A stretch of 64,000 bases of DNA. Source: JAVVHH01 sp032249615 (GTDB lineage: Bacteria > Pseudomonadota > Alphaproteobacteria > Acetobacterales > Acetobacteraceae). Both the position numbers and the translations under genes were made by a program. The stretch lies in contig JAVVHH010000001.1 of assembly GCA_032249615.1 (NCBI GenBank), positions 1 through 64,000 of the forward strand, in the 5' to 3' direction. How positions within the stretch are numbered: the first letter of the stretch is position 1; each line of letters opens with the position of its first letter. Positions 52,734 to 60,785 of the stretch are shown piece after piece. The notes beneath the pieces were generated by a model. The model had not been told where the DNA came from and did not search any database. It worked only from the letters and a program-made list of their open reading frames with translations.

Positions 52734-53518
52734 CGGGCGAAGAAAAGCTCGGTCATCACGTAGTCGAACGCCAGGATCAGGATGCTGGCCGACACGACCG
52801 CGCTGGTCGTCGCGGCACCCACGCCCTCCGCGCCGCCCTTGCTGTTGTAGCCGTGATAGCAGCCCATCAGCGCGATGATGAAACCGAAAACCCCGGCCTT
52901 GGCCAGGCCGACGACGATGTCGGACGTGGTCAGGATGTCGAACGTGCTCGAGAGGTAGAGGTGCGGGCTGAACCCCAGCTTGACCGTCGCCACGATGAAC
53001 CCGCCGGCAACCCCGATGATGTCGGCCACCACGGCCAACAGCGGCAGCGCGAGCACGCCGGCCAGGAGCCGCGGCGTGACGAGATACTTGACCGGGTTGG
53101 TCGACAGCGTCGTCAGCGCGTCGATCTGGTCGGTGACCCGCATGGTGCCCAACTCGGCCGCCATCGCCGCGCCGACCCGGCCGGCCACCAGCAAAGCCGC
53201 GAGCACAGGCGCCAGCTCGCGCACCACGGACAGGGCCACAACGGAGGCGACCGCGCTCTCCGCATTGAAGCGGGAGAAGCCGGTGTAGGATTGCAGCGCG
53301 ATCACCATCCCGGAGAACACCGCCGTCAGCGCCACCACGGGCAGGCTGAAATAGGCGAACTCGACGAAGGAGCGCGCGAACATGCGCCCGTAGAAGGGCG
53401 GCCGCACCAGGTGGGAGAGTCCGACGCCGCCAAACAGCGCCGCCGCTCCGGTGCCGCGCACCGCGCCGATCGTCCCGCGTCCGACCGCGGCTACCGCATC
53501 CAGAGGAGAGACTCGCAT
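52730..53518 (-). CDS. mlaE: Phospholipid-transport ABC permease MlaE
   Basis: A 262-residue permease of the MlaE family with about five hydrophobic segments. It has the conserved blocks V-R-E-L-A-P-V-L-A-A-L-L-V-A-G-R-V-G-A, A-E-L-G-T-M-R-V-T-D-Q-I-D-A and G-G-A-E-G-V-G-A-A-T-T. It pairs with MlaF in the inner membrane. It lies 52 bases after dnaB on the same strand. Confidence 0.94.
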   Translation of the reverse strand: MRVSPLDAVAAVGRGTIGAVRGTGAAALFGGVGLSHLVRPPFYGRMFARSFVEFAYFSLPVVALTAVFSGMVIALQSYTGFSRFNAESAVASVVALSVVRELAPVLAALLVAGRVGAAMAAELGTMRVTDQIDALTTLSTNPVKYLVTPRLLAGVLALPLLAVVADIIGVAGGFIVATVKLGFSPHLYLSSTFDILTTSDIVVGLAKAGVFGFIIALMGCYHGYNSKGGAEGVGAATTSAVVSASILILAFDYVMTELFFAR

Positions 53519-53570
53519 CGGGGCGATGCCCTACAGCGTCGCTCCTGAGACGTCAAAGCGGCGCGCCGGG

Positions 53571-55061
53571 CTATCCCGGGTCGTGATGCAGGTCGAGGTC
53601 GGCGTAGCGGGTGAACTCGCCCTCGAACAGAAGGTCGATCTTGCCGGTAGGCCCATGCCGCTGCTTCTCGATCAGCAGTTCGGCGCGGTTGTGCACGGTT
53701 TCCATGTCGCGCTGCCATTTGTCCAACGCGTCGTGGAAATCGTTCTCGCTCTTGAACGCCATCTGCTTCGGCGCGCGCTGCTGCAGGTAATATTCGTCCC
53801 GGTAGATGAACATGACCATGTCGGCGTCCTGTTCGATCGATCCGCTCTCGCGGAGGTCGGCGAGCTGCGGGCGCTTGTCCTCCCGACTCTCGACCGCGCG
53901 CGAGAGCTGCGACAGCGCGATGACCGGAATGGACATCTCCTTGGCGAGCGCTTTCAGCCCCTGGGTGATCTGGCTGATCTCCTGCACCCGGTTCTCCTGC
54001 TTGGTGCCGATGCTGGGACGCATGAGCTGGAGGTAGTCGACGACCACGAGGCTCAGCCCCTGCGTACGCTGCAGCCGGCGGCACCGGGTCCGCATGGCCG
54101 ACAGCGTGAGGGCGGGCGTGTCGTCGATGTGCAGGGGTAGGCTGGCGATCTCGCGGCTCACCTGGATGAAACGGTCGAAGTCTTTCTGCCCGATCTCGCC
54201 GCGCCGGATCCGGTCCCCCGAGACGCGAGCCTCCTCGGCAAGCAGACGGGTCGCAAGCTGTTCGGAACTCATTTCCAGGGAGAAGATCGCCACGCTCCCC
54301 TTGGCAACCTGATCCGGGTCCTTGTCCTGCGCGTCCCGCTGCAGCGCGCGCGCGGCGCCGAACGCGATCTTGGTGGCCAACGCCGTCTTGCCCATGCCGG
54401 GACGGCCCGCGAGGATGACCAGGTCGGACGGGTGCAGCCCGCCGGTCTTCTTGTCGAGGTCGCGCAGCCCGGTCGAGAGCCCGCTGACGTGCCCGGCGTT
54501 CTTGAACGCCCGCTCGGCGCCGCGAATCGCTTCCGTCAGCGCCGACTCGAACGTGACGAACCCGCTCGGGCTGCCGCCATCCTTGGCCAGGCGGAACAGT
54601 TCGCTTTCGGCTAGTTCGATCTGCGCCTTGCCGTCCAGCTCGCCCGGCGCGCCGAACGCGTTGTTCACGACCACTTCGCCGATCTCGATGAGCTGCCGGC
54701 GGATCCAGGCGTCGTGGATCGCCCGGCCATACTCGCCCGCGTTGATGATGCCGACCATCGCCGACAGCAATTGCGCGAGGTAGGCGGTCCCGCCGACCTC
54801 GTCCAACGCGCCGGAATGCTCGAACTCGGCCTTCAGCGTCACCGCGTCGGCCAACTGTCCCGCTTCGACCCGGCGCGCGATCGATTGGTAGATGCGGCCA
54901 TGCACCGGATCGACGAAATGGTCGGGGACCAGGAATTCGCTGACCCGCTCATAAGCCTTGTTGTTGGCCAGCAGCGCCCCGAGCAACGCCATCTCGGCGC
55001 GGTCGTTGGAGGGCGGCTGACGCTGCGAGAGACCGGTGAGCGGCGAATCGAATGCATTCAT
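53571..55061 (-). CDS. dnaB: Replicative DNA helicase DnaB
   Basis: A 496-residue hexameric helicase. The N-terminal helical domain (about 20-125) is followed by the RecA-like domain with Walker A G-R-P-G-M-G-K-T (219-226), Walker B V-V-V-D-Y-L-Q-L-M, and L-S-Q-L-S-R-A-V-E. No intein is inserted at the P-loop. The frame is open for almost a kilobase upstream, but that stretch is antisense to the glycosyltransferase gene, so I start at M-N-A-F-D-S-P (55061). Confidence 0.96.
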   Translation of the reverse strand: MNAFDSPLTGLSQRQPPSNDRAEMALLGALLANNKAYERVSEFLVPDHFVDPVHGRIYQSIARRVEAGQLADAVTLKAEFEHSGALDEVGGTAYLAQLLSAMVGIINAGEYGRAIHDAWIRRQLIEIGEVVVNNAFGAPGELDGKAQIELAESELFRLAKDGGSPSGFVTFESALTEAIRGAERAFKNAGHVSGLSTGLRDLDKKTGGLHPSDLVILAGRPGMGKTALATKIAFGAARALQRDAQDKDPDQVAKGSVAIFSLEMSSEQLATRLLAEEARVSGDRIRRGEIGQKDFDRFIQVSREIASLPLHIDDTPALTLSAMRTRCRRLQRTQGLSLVVVDYLQLMRPSIGTKQENRVQEISQITQGLKALAKEMSIPVIALSQLSRAVESREDKRPQLADLRESGSIEQDADMVMFIYRDEYYLQQRAPKQMAFKSENDFHDALDKWQRDMETVHNRAELLIEKQRHGPTGKIDLLFEGEFTRYADLDLHHDPG

Positions 55062-55173
55062 GCTGGATGCAGCATAGCCGATTGCCGTCGCGAGCGGGCC
55101 TGTGGATAGGTGTGGTACACGGGGATGACTGCCCCCGATTGCCGCCGCGCGCCCGCTGTGGCAGTCGGGGCGC

Positions 55174-56058
55174 GTGCGCATCCTCTTCGTCTCAGCCAAC
55201 CGCCTCGGCGATGCAGTGATCACGTGCGGTGTTCTCGACCACCTCATCCGGACCCACCCGACCGCGTCGTTCACGATCGCCTGCGGTACTCCGGCGGCTG
55301 GGCTCTTCAGCCGGATGCCCCAGCTCGAGCGGGTGATCGTGTTCGACAAGCACAAGAACGACTCGCACTGGCCGAAGCTCTGGCGGGAGGTCGTCTTCAC
55401 CTGGTGGGATCTGGTGGTCGATATGCGCGCATCCGCGCTCGCTTTCCTCATCCCGGCCAAACGCCGCGCCATCCGGCGCAAGCGGCCCGGCCGCATGTTC
55501 GAGCAGCACGCGGCCATGCTCGGGATCGACCCTGCCCCGCTGCCCGTCGTCTGGACCGCCCAGTCGGACCGCGACCGGGCCGCTGCGTTGCTCTCGACGG
55601 ACCGTCCGGTCATCGGGCTCGGCGTCACCGCCAGCTGGGCGGGGAAAGTTTGGCCGCCGGAACACTTCGCCGCCTTGTTCGAGCGTCTTTCGACGGGTCT
55701 GCTGCCCGGCGCGGTGCCCGCCATCTTCGCCGGCCCCGGTGCCGCGGAGCGCGCGCTGGCCGCCCCGGCGCTGGCGCTGCTGCCGCAAGCGATCGATCTT
55801 TGCGGGGCGCTCACCGTGCCGGAAGCCGCCGCCGCGATCGAGCGCTGCGCCCTGTTCGTCGGCAACGACAGCGGGTTGATGCATCTCGCCGCCGCAACCG
55901 GCACCCCCACCGTCGGCCTCTGCGGCACGACCCGCGACCGAGCTGCCGAGATGGCCCCGGCGGGCAAGCAGGCTCTCTGGGCCGAGGCGGATGAGCCCAG
56001 CATGGAGGCGTTGACCGTCTCCGCCGTCGCGGCTGCCTGTGCCTCAGTGCTGACCTGA
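55174..56058 (+). CDS. Glycosyltransferase family 9 (heptosyltransferase-like)
   Basis: A 294-residue GT-B enzyme. It opens I-L-F-V-S-A-N-R-L-G-D-A-V-I, and the C-terminal half has L-F-V-G-N-D-S-G-L-M-H-L-A-A-A and G-T-P-T-V-G-L-C-G-T-T, the sugar-nucleotide-binding region of ADP-heptose:LPS transferases. It probably adds a sugar to the lipopolysaccharide core. It starts at GTG, is divergent from dnaB and convergent with the methyltransferase gene. It is isolated from other LPS genes. Confidence 0.88.
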   Translation: MRILFVSANRLGDAVITCGVLDHLIRTHPTASFTIACGTPAAGLFSRMPQLERVIVFDKHKNDSHWPKLWREVVFTWWDLVVDMRASALAFLIPAKRRAIRRKRPGRMFEQHAAMLGIDPAPLPVVWTAQSDRDRAAALLSTDRPVIGLGVTASWAGKVWPPEHFAALFERLSTGLLPGAVPAIFAGPGAAERALAAPALALLPQAIDLCGALTVPEAAAAIERCALFVGNDSGLMHLAAATGTPTVGLCGTTRDRAAEMAPAGKQALWAEADEPSMEALTVSAVAAACASVLT

Positions 56059-56092
56059 GCAGGGCATCCGGCGATCGCGACGAAGGTGGGGT

Positions 56093-57334
56093 CTAACCGG
56101 CCAGGTAATCCCGGGTGAGTGGAACAGTCTGCTGATCGCGGGCGAGTTGAAGCTGCCAGACCATGTGGCCGGTCCGCGTGAACGCGAGCTCGGCGCCGGC
56201 GAGATAGAACTCCATCATGCGCAGGAAACGCTCGTCGTAGAGGGCGCGAATGGCGGCCCGGTGACGCTCGAGGTTGCCGCGCCAGCGGGAGAGCGTCTTG
56301 GCGTAGTGCAAGCGGAGGATCTCGATGTCGGTCGCGATCAGGCCGGACCGCTCGAGCGGCGGCAGCACCTCGCTCAGCGCGGGGGAATAGCCGCCCGGGA
56401 AGATGTATTTGCCGAGCCAGGCATTGGTCGCGCGGGGCCCGTCGCTGCGGCCGATCGCGTGGATCAGGGCAACGCCGTCCGGCAGCAGGCAGCGGCCGAT
56501 CATGTCGAAGAAGCTGCGGTAGTGGTTGATGCCGACGTGCTCGAACATGCCGACCGAGAGGATGCGGTCGAAACGCTCTGTGACCGCGCGGTAGTCGAGC
56601 AGGTTGAACCGCACCCGGTCGCTCAACCCAGCCTCCGCCGCGCGCTGCCGGGCGACGCCCAGCTGTTCCTCGGAGAGCGTGATGCCGGTGACCTCCGCAC
56701 CGTAGTCGCGCGCCAGGGTGATCGCCGTGCCGCCCCAGCCACAGCCGATGTCGAGCACTTGCAGGCCCGGCCGGTCCAGCAGGAGCTTCTTGGCGATGTG
56801 CCGCTTCTTGGCGCGCTGGGCTTCGTCGATCGTCTCATCGCCCCGGCGGAAATAGGCGCAGGAGTATTGCCGGTCCGCGTCGAGCAGCAGCCGGTAGAAC
56901 TCCCCGTTCAGGTCGTAGTGATGCGCGACGTTGCGCCGGGCGATCGGGGCCGGGTTGAATTGCTGCAGCCGCCGTCCCAGCCAGGCCAGCGTGTCGCGAA
57001 GCGTCAGCACCGGGCCGCGGTGGCGGCGTTCGACGGCGAACAGGCTGTCCATGAACTCGAAGATGCTGCCCTCGAGCATGACGAAGCCGCCGTCGACATA
57101 GGCCTCGCCGAAAGCCAACCCCGGATTGGCGACCATGCGCCGCGCCCAGCTCCAACTGGTGATCTGCACGCGTAAGACCGGGTCAGCGCTTCGGACGATG
57201 CGCCGCTCGGAGCCGTCGGGGAAGGTGAGCGTCAAGGTGCCGTGGGCCATGTGCTGGCCCAGCATCACCTCGACGATCCACGTAATAAGACGTGGGCGGC
57301 CCGGCGCCTGGGCTCCAGACGCCGCGTCGACCAC
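56093..57334 (-). CDS. Cyclopropane-fatty-acyl-phospholipid synthase-like methyltransferase
   Basis: A 413-residue SAM-dependent enzyme. The SAM-binding motif is L-D-I-G-C-G-W-G-G near residue 200. R-N-V-A-H-H-Y-D-L-N-G-E-F-Y-R-L and the F-E-H-V-G block are typical of CFA synthases, which add a methylene bridge to unsaturated acyl chains of membrane lipids. It starts at GTG with AAGGA about ten bases upstream, overlapping the end of rplI, so it may be transcribed with the ribosomal genes. A methyltransferase of another lipid type cannot be excluded. Confidence 0.88.
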   Translation of the reverse strand: MVDAASGAQAPGRPRLITWIVEVMLGQHMAHGTLTLTFPDGSERRIVRSADPVLRVQITSWSWARRMVANPGLAFGEAYVDGGFVMLEGSIFEFMDSLFAVERRHRGPVLTLRDTLAWLGRRLQQFNPAPIARRNVAHHYDLNGEFYRLLLDADRQYSCAYFRRGDETIDEAQRAKKRHIAKKLLLDRPGLQVLDIGCGWGGTAITLARDYGAEVTGITLSEEQLGVARQRAAEAGLSDRVRFNLLDYRAVTERFDRILSVGMFEHVGINHYRSFFDMIGRCLLPDGVALIHAIGRSDGPRATNAWLGKYIFPGGYSPALSEVLPPLERSGLIATDIEILRLHYAKTLSRWRGNLERHRAAIRALYDERFLRMMEFYLAGAELAFTRTGHMVWQLQLARDQQTVPLTRDYLAG

Positions 57335-57346
57335 GGCAGCCAGTCC

Positions 57347-57922
57347 TTAGGACCGGTCGCCGCCCGCTTCTGCGAGCGCCGCGCCGAACTCGAACTCGTC
57401 CTCTTGTTCGACCTCCTCCTCGCCGGCGAGGCCAACCTGCTCGCCGCGGGCCTGCTTGTCGGCCTCTTCCACGCTACGGGCCACGTTGACCGTCACCGTC
57501 AGGCTCACCTCCGGGTGCAGCACGAGGCGCACCGGCGTCAGGCCGAGGGTCTTGATCGGGTTTTCCAGCACGATCTGGTTGCGGTTGGTGGTGAGCCCCG
57601 CCGCCGTGCACGCCTCGGCGATGTCGCGACCAGACACCGAGCCATACAGGCTGCCGCTTTCGCCGGCCTGGCGGATGACGACCACCTTCAGGCCCTCCAT
57701 CCGCTCGAGCAGGCGCTCGGCCTCCTCGCGGCGGCGCAGGTTCTGCGCCTCGAGCTGCGCGCGCTGGCTCTCGAACTCGGCGCGGTTGGCTTTGTTGGCC
57801 CGCAGCGCCTTCTTTTGCGGGAGCAGGAAGTTGCGGGCGTAGCCGGGCTTGACGCGAACCACGTCGCCCATCTGCCCGAGTTTCTCGATCCGCTGCAGCA
57901 GGATCAGTTCAACGGCGGCCAT
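57347..57922 (-). CDS. rplI: 50S ribosomal protein L9
   Basis: A 191-residue protein with the L9 opening V-E-L-I-L-L-Q-R-I-E-K-L-G-Q-M-G-D and V-K-P-G-Y-A-R-N-F-L-L-P. The C-terminal domain is followed by an acidic tail of about 40 residues (E-E-E-V-E-Q-E-D-E-F-E-F), longer than in E. coli but usual in Alphaproteobacteria. It is third in rpsF-rpsR-rplI, 9 bases after rpsR. Confidence 0.96.
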   Translation of the reverse strand: MAAVELILLQRIEKLGQMGDVVRVKPGYARNFLLPQKKALRANKANRAEFESQRAQLEAQNLRRREEAERLLERMEGLKVVVIRQAGESGSLYGSVSGRDIAEACTAAGLTTNRNQIVLENPIKTLGLTPVRLVLHPEVSLTVTVNVARSVEEADKQARGEQVGLAGEEEVEQEDEFEFGAALAEAGGDRS

Positions 57923-57931
57923 GATCCCTCC

Positions 57932-58240
57932 TCAGGCGACGACGTAGGGGAGAAGGGCCAGGAACCGCGCCCGTTTGATGGCGGTCGCGAGCTCGCGCTG
58001 CTTCTTTGCGGAAACGGCGGTGATGCGGCTCGGCACGATCTTGCCGCGTTCGCTTAGGAAGCGGGACAGCAGGCGGACGTCCTTGTAGTCGATCTTGGGC
58101 GCGTTGGGGCCGCTGAACGGGCAGCTTTTGCGACGGCGATAGAATGGGCGGCGCGCGCCGCCTCCCCGCTCGTCGCGGTCACCCCCGCGCTCGCCACGAT
58201 CACCACCCTGGGAACGATCGGATTGCAGTCGGTCGGACAT
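57932..58240 (-). CDS. rpsR: 30S ribosomal protein S18
   Basis: A 102-residue protein. Residues 1-30 are a charged, Gly/Arg/Asp-rich extension not found in E. coli. The core holds R-R-K-S-C-P-F and I-D-Y-K-D-V-R-L-L-S-R-F, then K-Q-R-E-L-A-T-A-I-K-R-A-R, the S18 signature. It pairs with S6 on the 30S platform. It lies 5 bases after rpsF. Confidence 0.96.
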   Translation of the reverse strand: MSDRLQSDRSQGGDRGERGGDRDERGGGARRPFYRRRKSCPFSGPNAPKIDYKDVRLLSRFLSERGKIVPSRITAVSAKKQRELATAIKRARFLALLPYVVA

Positions 58241-58245
58241 CTCTC

Positions 58246-58710
58246 TTACTCCTCGACCGCTTCGTCGCGGTTACGGAACTCGGGGTCGCGGGCGCGGAAC
58301 TCCTCGCGGTCGTCGAAGCCGCGCTTGCGGCCGCTCTCGAAGCGTCCGGCCGGCTTCGGCCCGCGGAAGGCGCGCTCGCGGTCGTCGGACTTGCGGGTCA
58401 GGATCGCGCTCGGCGCCTCATCCAGCTCGTCGACCCGAAGGGTCATGAAACGGAGTACGTCTTCGTTGAGGCGGAGCAGCCGCTCCATCTCGGTGATGAA
58501 CGCAGGCTTCGCGTCGAGGCCGAGCAGCATGTAGTGGCCTTTCCGGTTCTTCTTGACCCGGTAGGCGAGGCTGCGCAGGCCCCAGTATTCGCGCTTCTGG
58601 ACGCTGCCGCCATCGGCCTCGAGATCCGTCCCGATCCCGTCGGCGACGGCCTCGACCTGCTGCTGCGTCACATCGTTGCGCGCAATGAGCACGCATTCAT
58701 AAAGCGGCAT
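58246..58710 (-). CDS. rpsF: 30S ribosomal protein S6
   Basis: A 154-residue protein with the S6 fold pattern (M-P-L-Y-E-C-V-L-I-A-R, Y-W-G-L-R-S-L-A-Y-R-V-K-K-N-R-K-G-H-Y). The C-terminal tail of about 50 residues is long and charged (Arg/Glu/Asp-rich), as in other Alphaproteobacteria. First gene of the rpsF-rpsR-rplI operon, with AAAGGGA upstream and a structured leader that may be bound by the S6:S18 pair. Confidence 0.96.
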   Translation of the reverse strand: MPLYECVLIARNDVTQQQVEAVADGIGTDLEADGGSVQKREYWGLRSLAYRVKKNRKGHYMLLGLDAKPAFITEMERLLRLNEDVLRFMTLRVDELDEAPSAILTRKSDDRERAFRGPKPAGRFESGRKRGFDDREEFRARDPEFRNRDEAVEE

Positions 58711-58750
58711 GAGTATTCCCTTTGGCTGGAGTCAGCCCAAAACGGGCATA

Positions 58751-58776
58751 GCCGGGACGGATGCCACCATCCCGGC
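58751..58776 (-). promoter_or_regulatory. Hairpin in the rpsF leader, possible S6:S18 autoregulatory site
   Basis: On the transcribed strand GCCGGGA and TCCCGGC form a 7-bp stem. The 12-base loop can pair further (GGATG with CATCC), leaving a CCG next to the stem. S6:S18 leader motifs contain a bulged CCG in a stem of this kind, so feedback binding is plausible. A second small hairpin (GGCTG/CAGCC, 58724-58737) sits closer to the rpsF start. Confidence 0.35.
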
Positions 58777-58788
58777 AGGGGAGGCGGC

Positions 58789-58816
58789 CGTATACGCCGA
58801 TCTGTCCAAAAAGCAA
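58789..58816 (-). promoter_or_regulatory. Candidate promoter for the rpsF operon
   Basis: TTGCTT (58816-58811) and TATACG (58794-58789) are 16 bases apart on the minus strand, giving a start near 58782 and a leader of about 70 bases that contains the hairpins. The -35 match is weak; the location between two minus-strand genes makes sense. Confidence 0.35.
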
Positions 58817-58832
58817 GCGTTACCGTGCGGCC

Positions 58833-59618
58833 TCAGGCAGCCCGGACGCACTCCGGCGCGCCCAGCAGCTCCAGCTCACGGCCGGGCCGGCAGACGAGCG
58901 TGCCCCCGGCCGGCACCGACTGCCAGTTGCCGCGAACGCCGTCGATCGGTTCGGACACCAGGAGCAACCCGCCCGGCATCGTCTTGTAATAGAGAGACGG
59001 CGGCCGCGCGTCCGTGGACCAGCGGAACGCCCACAGCGTTTCGCCATCCGTGAGCGTCGCGGTGAAGCGCAGCGCCTCCGTGATGCCTTCCGCGCCCATC
59101 ATGCCGGCGATCTCGCTGAAGGCTTCGTAGAGCGCCGCCACCGGGTCGTGCTCCAGGCCGCGCCCGAGTGCCGCGAGAAAGATCGCCTCGCTATCCGTCG
59201 TGCCGGTGCGCGCCGCATACAGCGCGTCCGGGATCATCGCCTCGACCCGGCGCCGCATCCGCGGCCAGCCGCCGATCTGGCCGTTATGCATGAACAGGAA
59301 GCGGCCCTGCGCGAACGGGTGGCAGTTGGCGCGGCTGGTGGGCGTGCCGGTCGCTGCGCGGACATGCGCGAAGAACAGGCGGCTGCGGACCTGGGCGGCG
59401 ATGCTGCGCAGGTTCTCGTCCGACCAGGCCGGGCGCACCTCGCGGTAGAGACCCGGCGTTGACCGCTCGCCATACCAGCCGACGCCGAATCCGTCACCGT
59501 TCGTCTCGGTCTTGCCTTCCGACGCGTGCATCGATTGATGGATCAGGCTGTGCGACGGTGCCGTCACCAGCGTCTCGATCAGGATTGGCTCACCTTCATA
59601 CGCAAGAAAGCGGCACAT
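58833..59618 (-). CDS. Class II glutamine amidotransferase (YafJ-like)
   Basis: A 261-residue Ntn-type amidotransferase domain protein. Cys2 (M-C-R-F-L-A-Y) is the nucleophile after Met removal. The N-G-D-G-F-G-V-G-W-Y, F-F-A-H-V-R-A-A-T, N-C-H-P-F and M-H-N-G-Q-I-G-G glutamine-binding blocks are intact. No synthase domain is fused, so the acceptor is unknown. GGAG six bases before the ATG supports the start at 59618 rather than an upstream extension. It is divergent from fabD. Confidence 0.88.
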   Translation of the reverse strand: MCRFLAYEGEPILIETLVTAPSHSLIHQSMHASEGKTETNGDGFGVGWYGERSTPGLYREVRPAWSDENLRSIAAQVRSRLFFAHVRAATGTPTSRANCHPFAQGRFLFMHNGQIGGWPRMRRRVEAMIPDALYAARTGTTDSEAIFLAALGRGLEHDPVAALYEAFSEIAGMMGAEGITEALRFTATLTDGETLWAFRWSTDARPPSLYYKTMPGGLLLVSEPIDGVRGNWQSVPAGGTLVCRPGRELELLGAPECVRAA

Positions 59619-59702
59619 GGCAGGCTCCGGCGATATGACCACCATGTTACAGCCGATCGAGGGGGCTTGCCATAACCGAGTGTCGACGCATGAGAGGGCT
59701 GC

Positions 59703-59728
59703 GCAGTGTCTTGGGGCAGTGTCTTGGG
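59703..59728. repeat. Perfect tandem 13-bp repeat upstream of the fabD promoter
   Basis: GCAGTGTCTTGGG occurs twice with no gap (59703-59715 and 59716-59728), one base before the TTGACA box. Its position touching the -35 element suggests an activator- or repressor-binding site, but no regulator is named by the sequence. Confidence 0.8.
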
Positions 59729-59729
59729 T

Positions 59730-59758
59730 TTGACACATGAGCCTCGCGGCGCAATACC
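59730..59758 (+). promoter_or_regulatory. Candidate promoter for the fab gene cluster
   Basis: A perfect -35 box TTGACA (59730-59735) is followed after 17 bases by AATACC (59753-59758), a poor -10. The weak -10 and the adjacent tandem repeat suggest an activator-dependent promoter. Transcription would start near 59765, about 50 bases before fabD. Confidence 0.45.
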
Positions 59759-59813
59759 GCCCTCACCCAGAACGGCCACCCTGCAAGGCCGCTGACGAGG
59801 AACTTCTCCGCCG

Positions 59814-60785
59814 ATGCCCGTTCACGCGTTCCTCTTTCCGGGTCAAGGGAGTCAGAGCGTCGGGATGGGTCGCGCCTTGGCGGGCGCGTTCGCCCCGGCC
59901 AGGGAAGTGTTCCAGGAAGTCGACGACGTCCTCAAGCGGCATCTGTCCAAGCTCATGTTCGAGGGGCCGCCGGAAGAGCTGACGCTGACCGAAAACGCGC
60001 AGCCGGCACTGATGGCGATGTCGATGGCGGTGCTGCGCGTGCTGGAGCATGCGGGCGGCTGGCGGCTCGCCGACAAGGCGGTCCTGGTGATGGGGCACTC
60101 GCTGGGCGAATACAGCGCGCTGTGTGCCGCCGGAACCTTCACGCTGGCCGACGCCGCGCGCTTGCTGCAGCGGCGAGGCCAGGCGATGCAGCATGCGGTC
60201 GCCCCCGGAGAGGGCGCGATGGCGGCGATGCTGGGGGCGGAGGTCTCCGCCGTCCAGCCGATCTGCGCCGACGCCGCGGTGCTGCGGCACGAGGACGGGC
60301 GCGAGGAAACCCAGACCGTGCAGGTTGCCAACGATAATGGCGGCGGCCAGGTGGTGATCTCCGGCCACGCGGCCGCGGTGGAGCGCGCGATTGCACTGGC
60401 CAAGGAGCGCGGCATCCGCCGCGCCATGCTGCTGCCGGTGTCGGCGCCGTTTCATTGCGCGTTGATGGCCCCGGCCGCCGACACGATGCGGGACGTGCTG
60501 GGCGAGACGTCGATGCTGGCGCCCTCCGTGCCGCTGGTGGCGAACGTGACGGCCGAGCGGGAGATGGATCCCGGCGTGATCCGCGATCTGCTGGTCGATC
60601 AGGTCACCGGCATGGTGCGCTGGCGCGAGAGCATGTTGGCGGCGGCCGCGATCGGAGTGACCAGCGTGGTCGAACTCGGCGCGGGCAAGGTGCTGTCGGG
60701 CCTGGCCAAGCGGATCAATCCGGACTTGATCGTCTCGTCCGCCGGCACGCCGGACGAGATCGAAGCGTTGCTGAAGATCATTTGA
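59814..60785 (+). CDS. fabD: Malonyl-CoA:ACP transacylase FabD
   Basis: A 323-residue acyltransferase that loads malonate onto ACP. The catalytic Ser96 is in G-H-S-L-G-E-Y; the oxyanion region F-P-G-Q-G-S-Q is at 8-14; the catalytic His is in A-P-F-H-C. The stop overlaps the fabG start (TGATG). First of fabD-fabG-acpP-fabF. Confidence 0.96.
   Translation: MPVHAFLFPGQGSQSVGMGRALAGAFAPAREVFQEVDDVLKRHLSKLMFEGPPEELTLTENAQPALMAMSMAVLRVLEHAGGWRLADKAVLVMGHSLGEYSALCAAGTFTLADAARLLQRRGQAMQHAVAPGEGAMAAMLGAEVSAVQPICADAAVLRHEDGREETQTVQVANDNGGGQVVISGHAAAVERAIALAKERGIRRAMLLPVSAPFHCALMAPAADTMRDVLGETSMLAPSVPLVANVTAEREMDPGVIRDLLVDQVTGMVRWRESMLAAAAIGVTSVVELGAGKVLSGLAKRINPDLIVSSAGTPDEIEALLKII

Noticed and set aside
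55062..56003. Upstream extension of dnaB that would give an 810-residue protein
   Set aside because: The added part is antisense to the glycosyltransferase gene, and DnaB starts normally at M-N-A-F-D-S-P.
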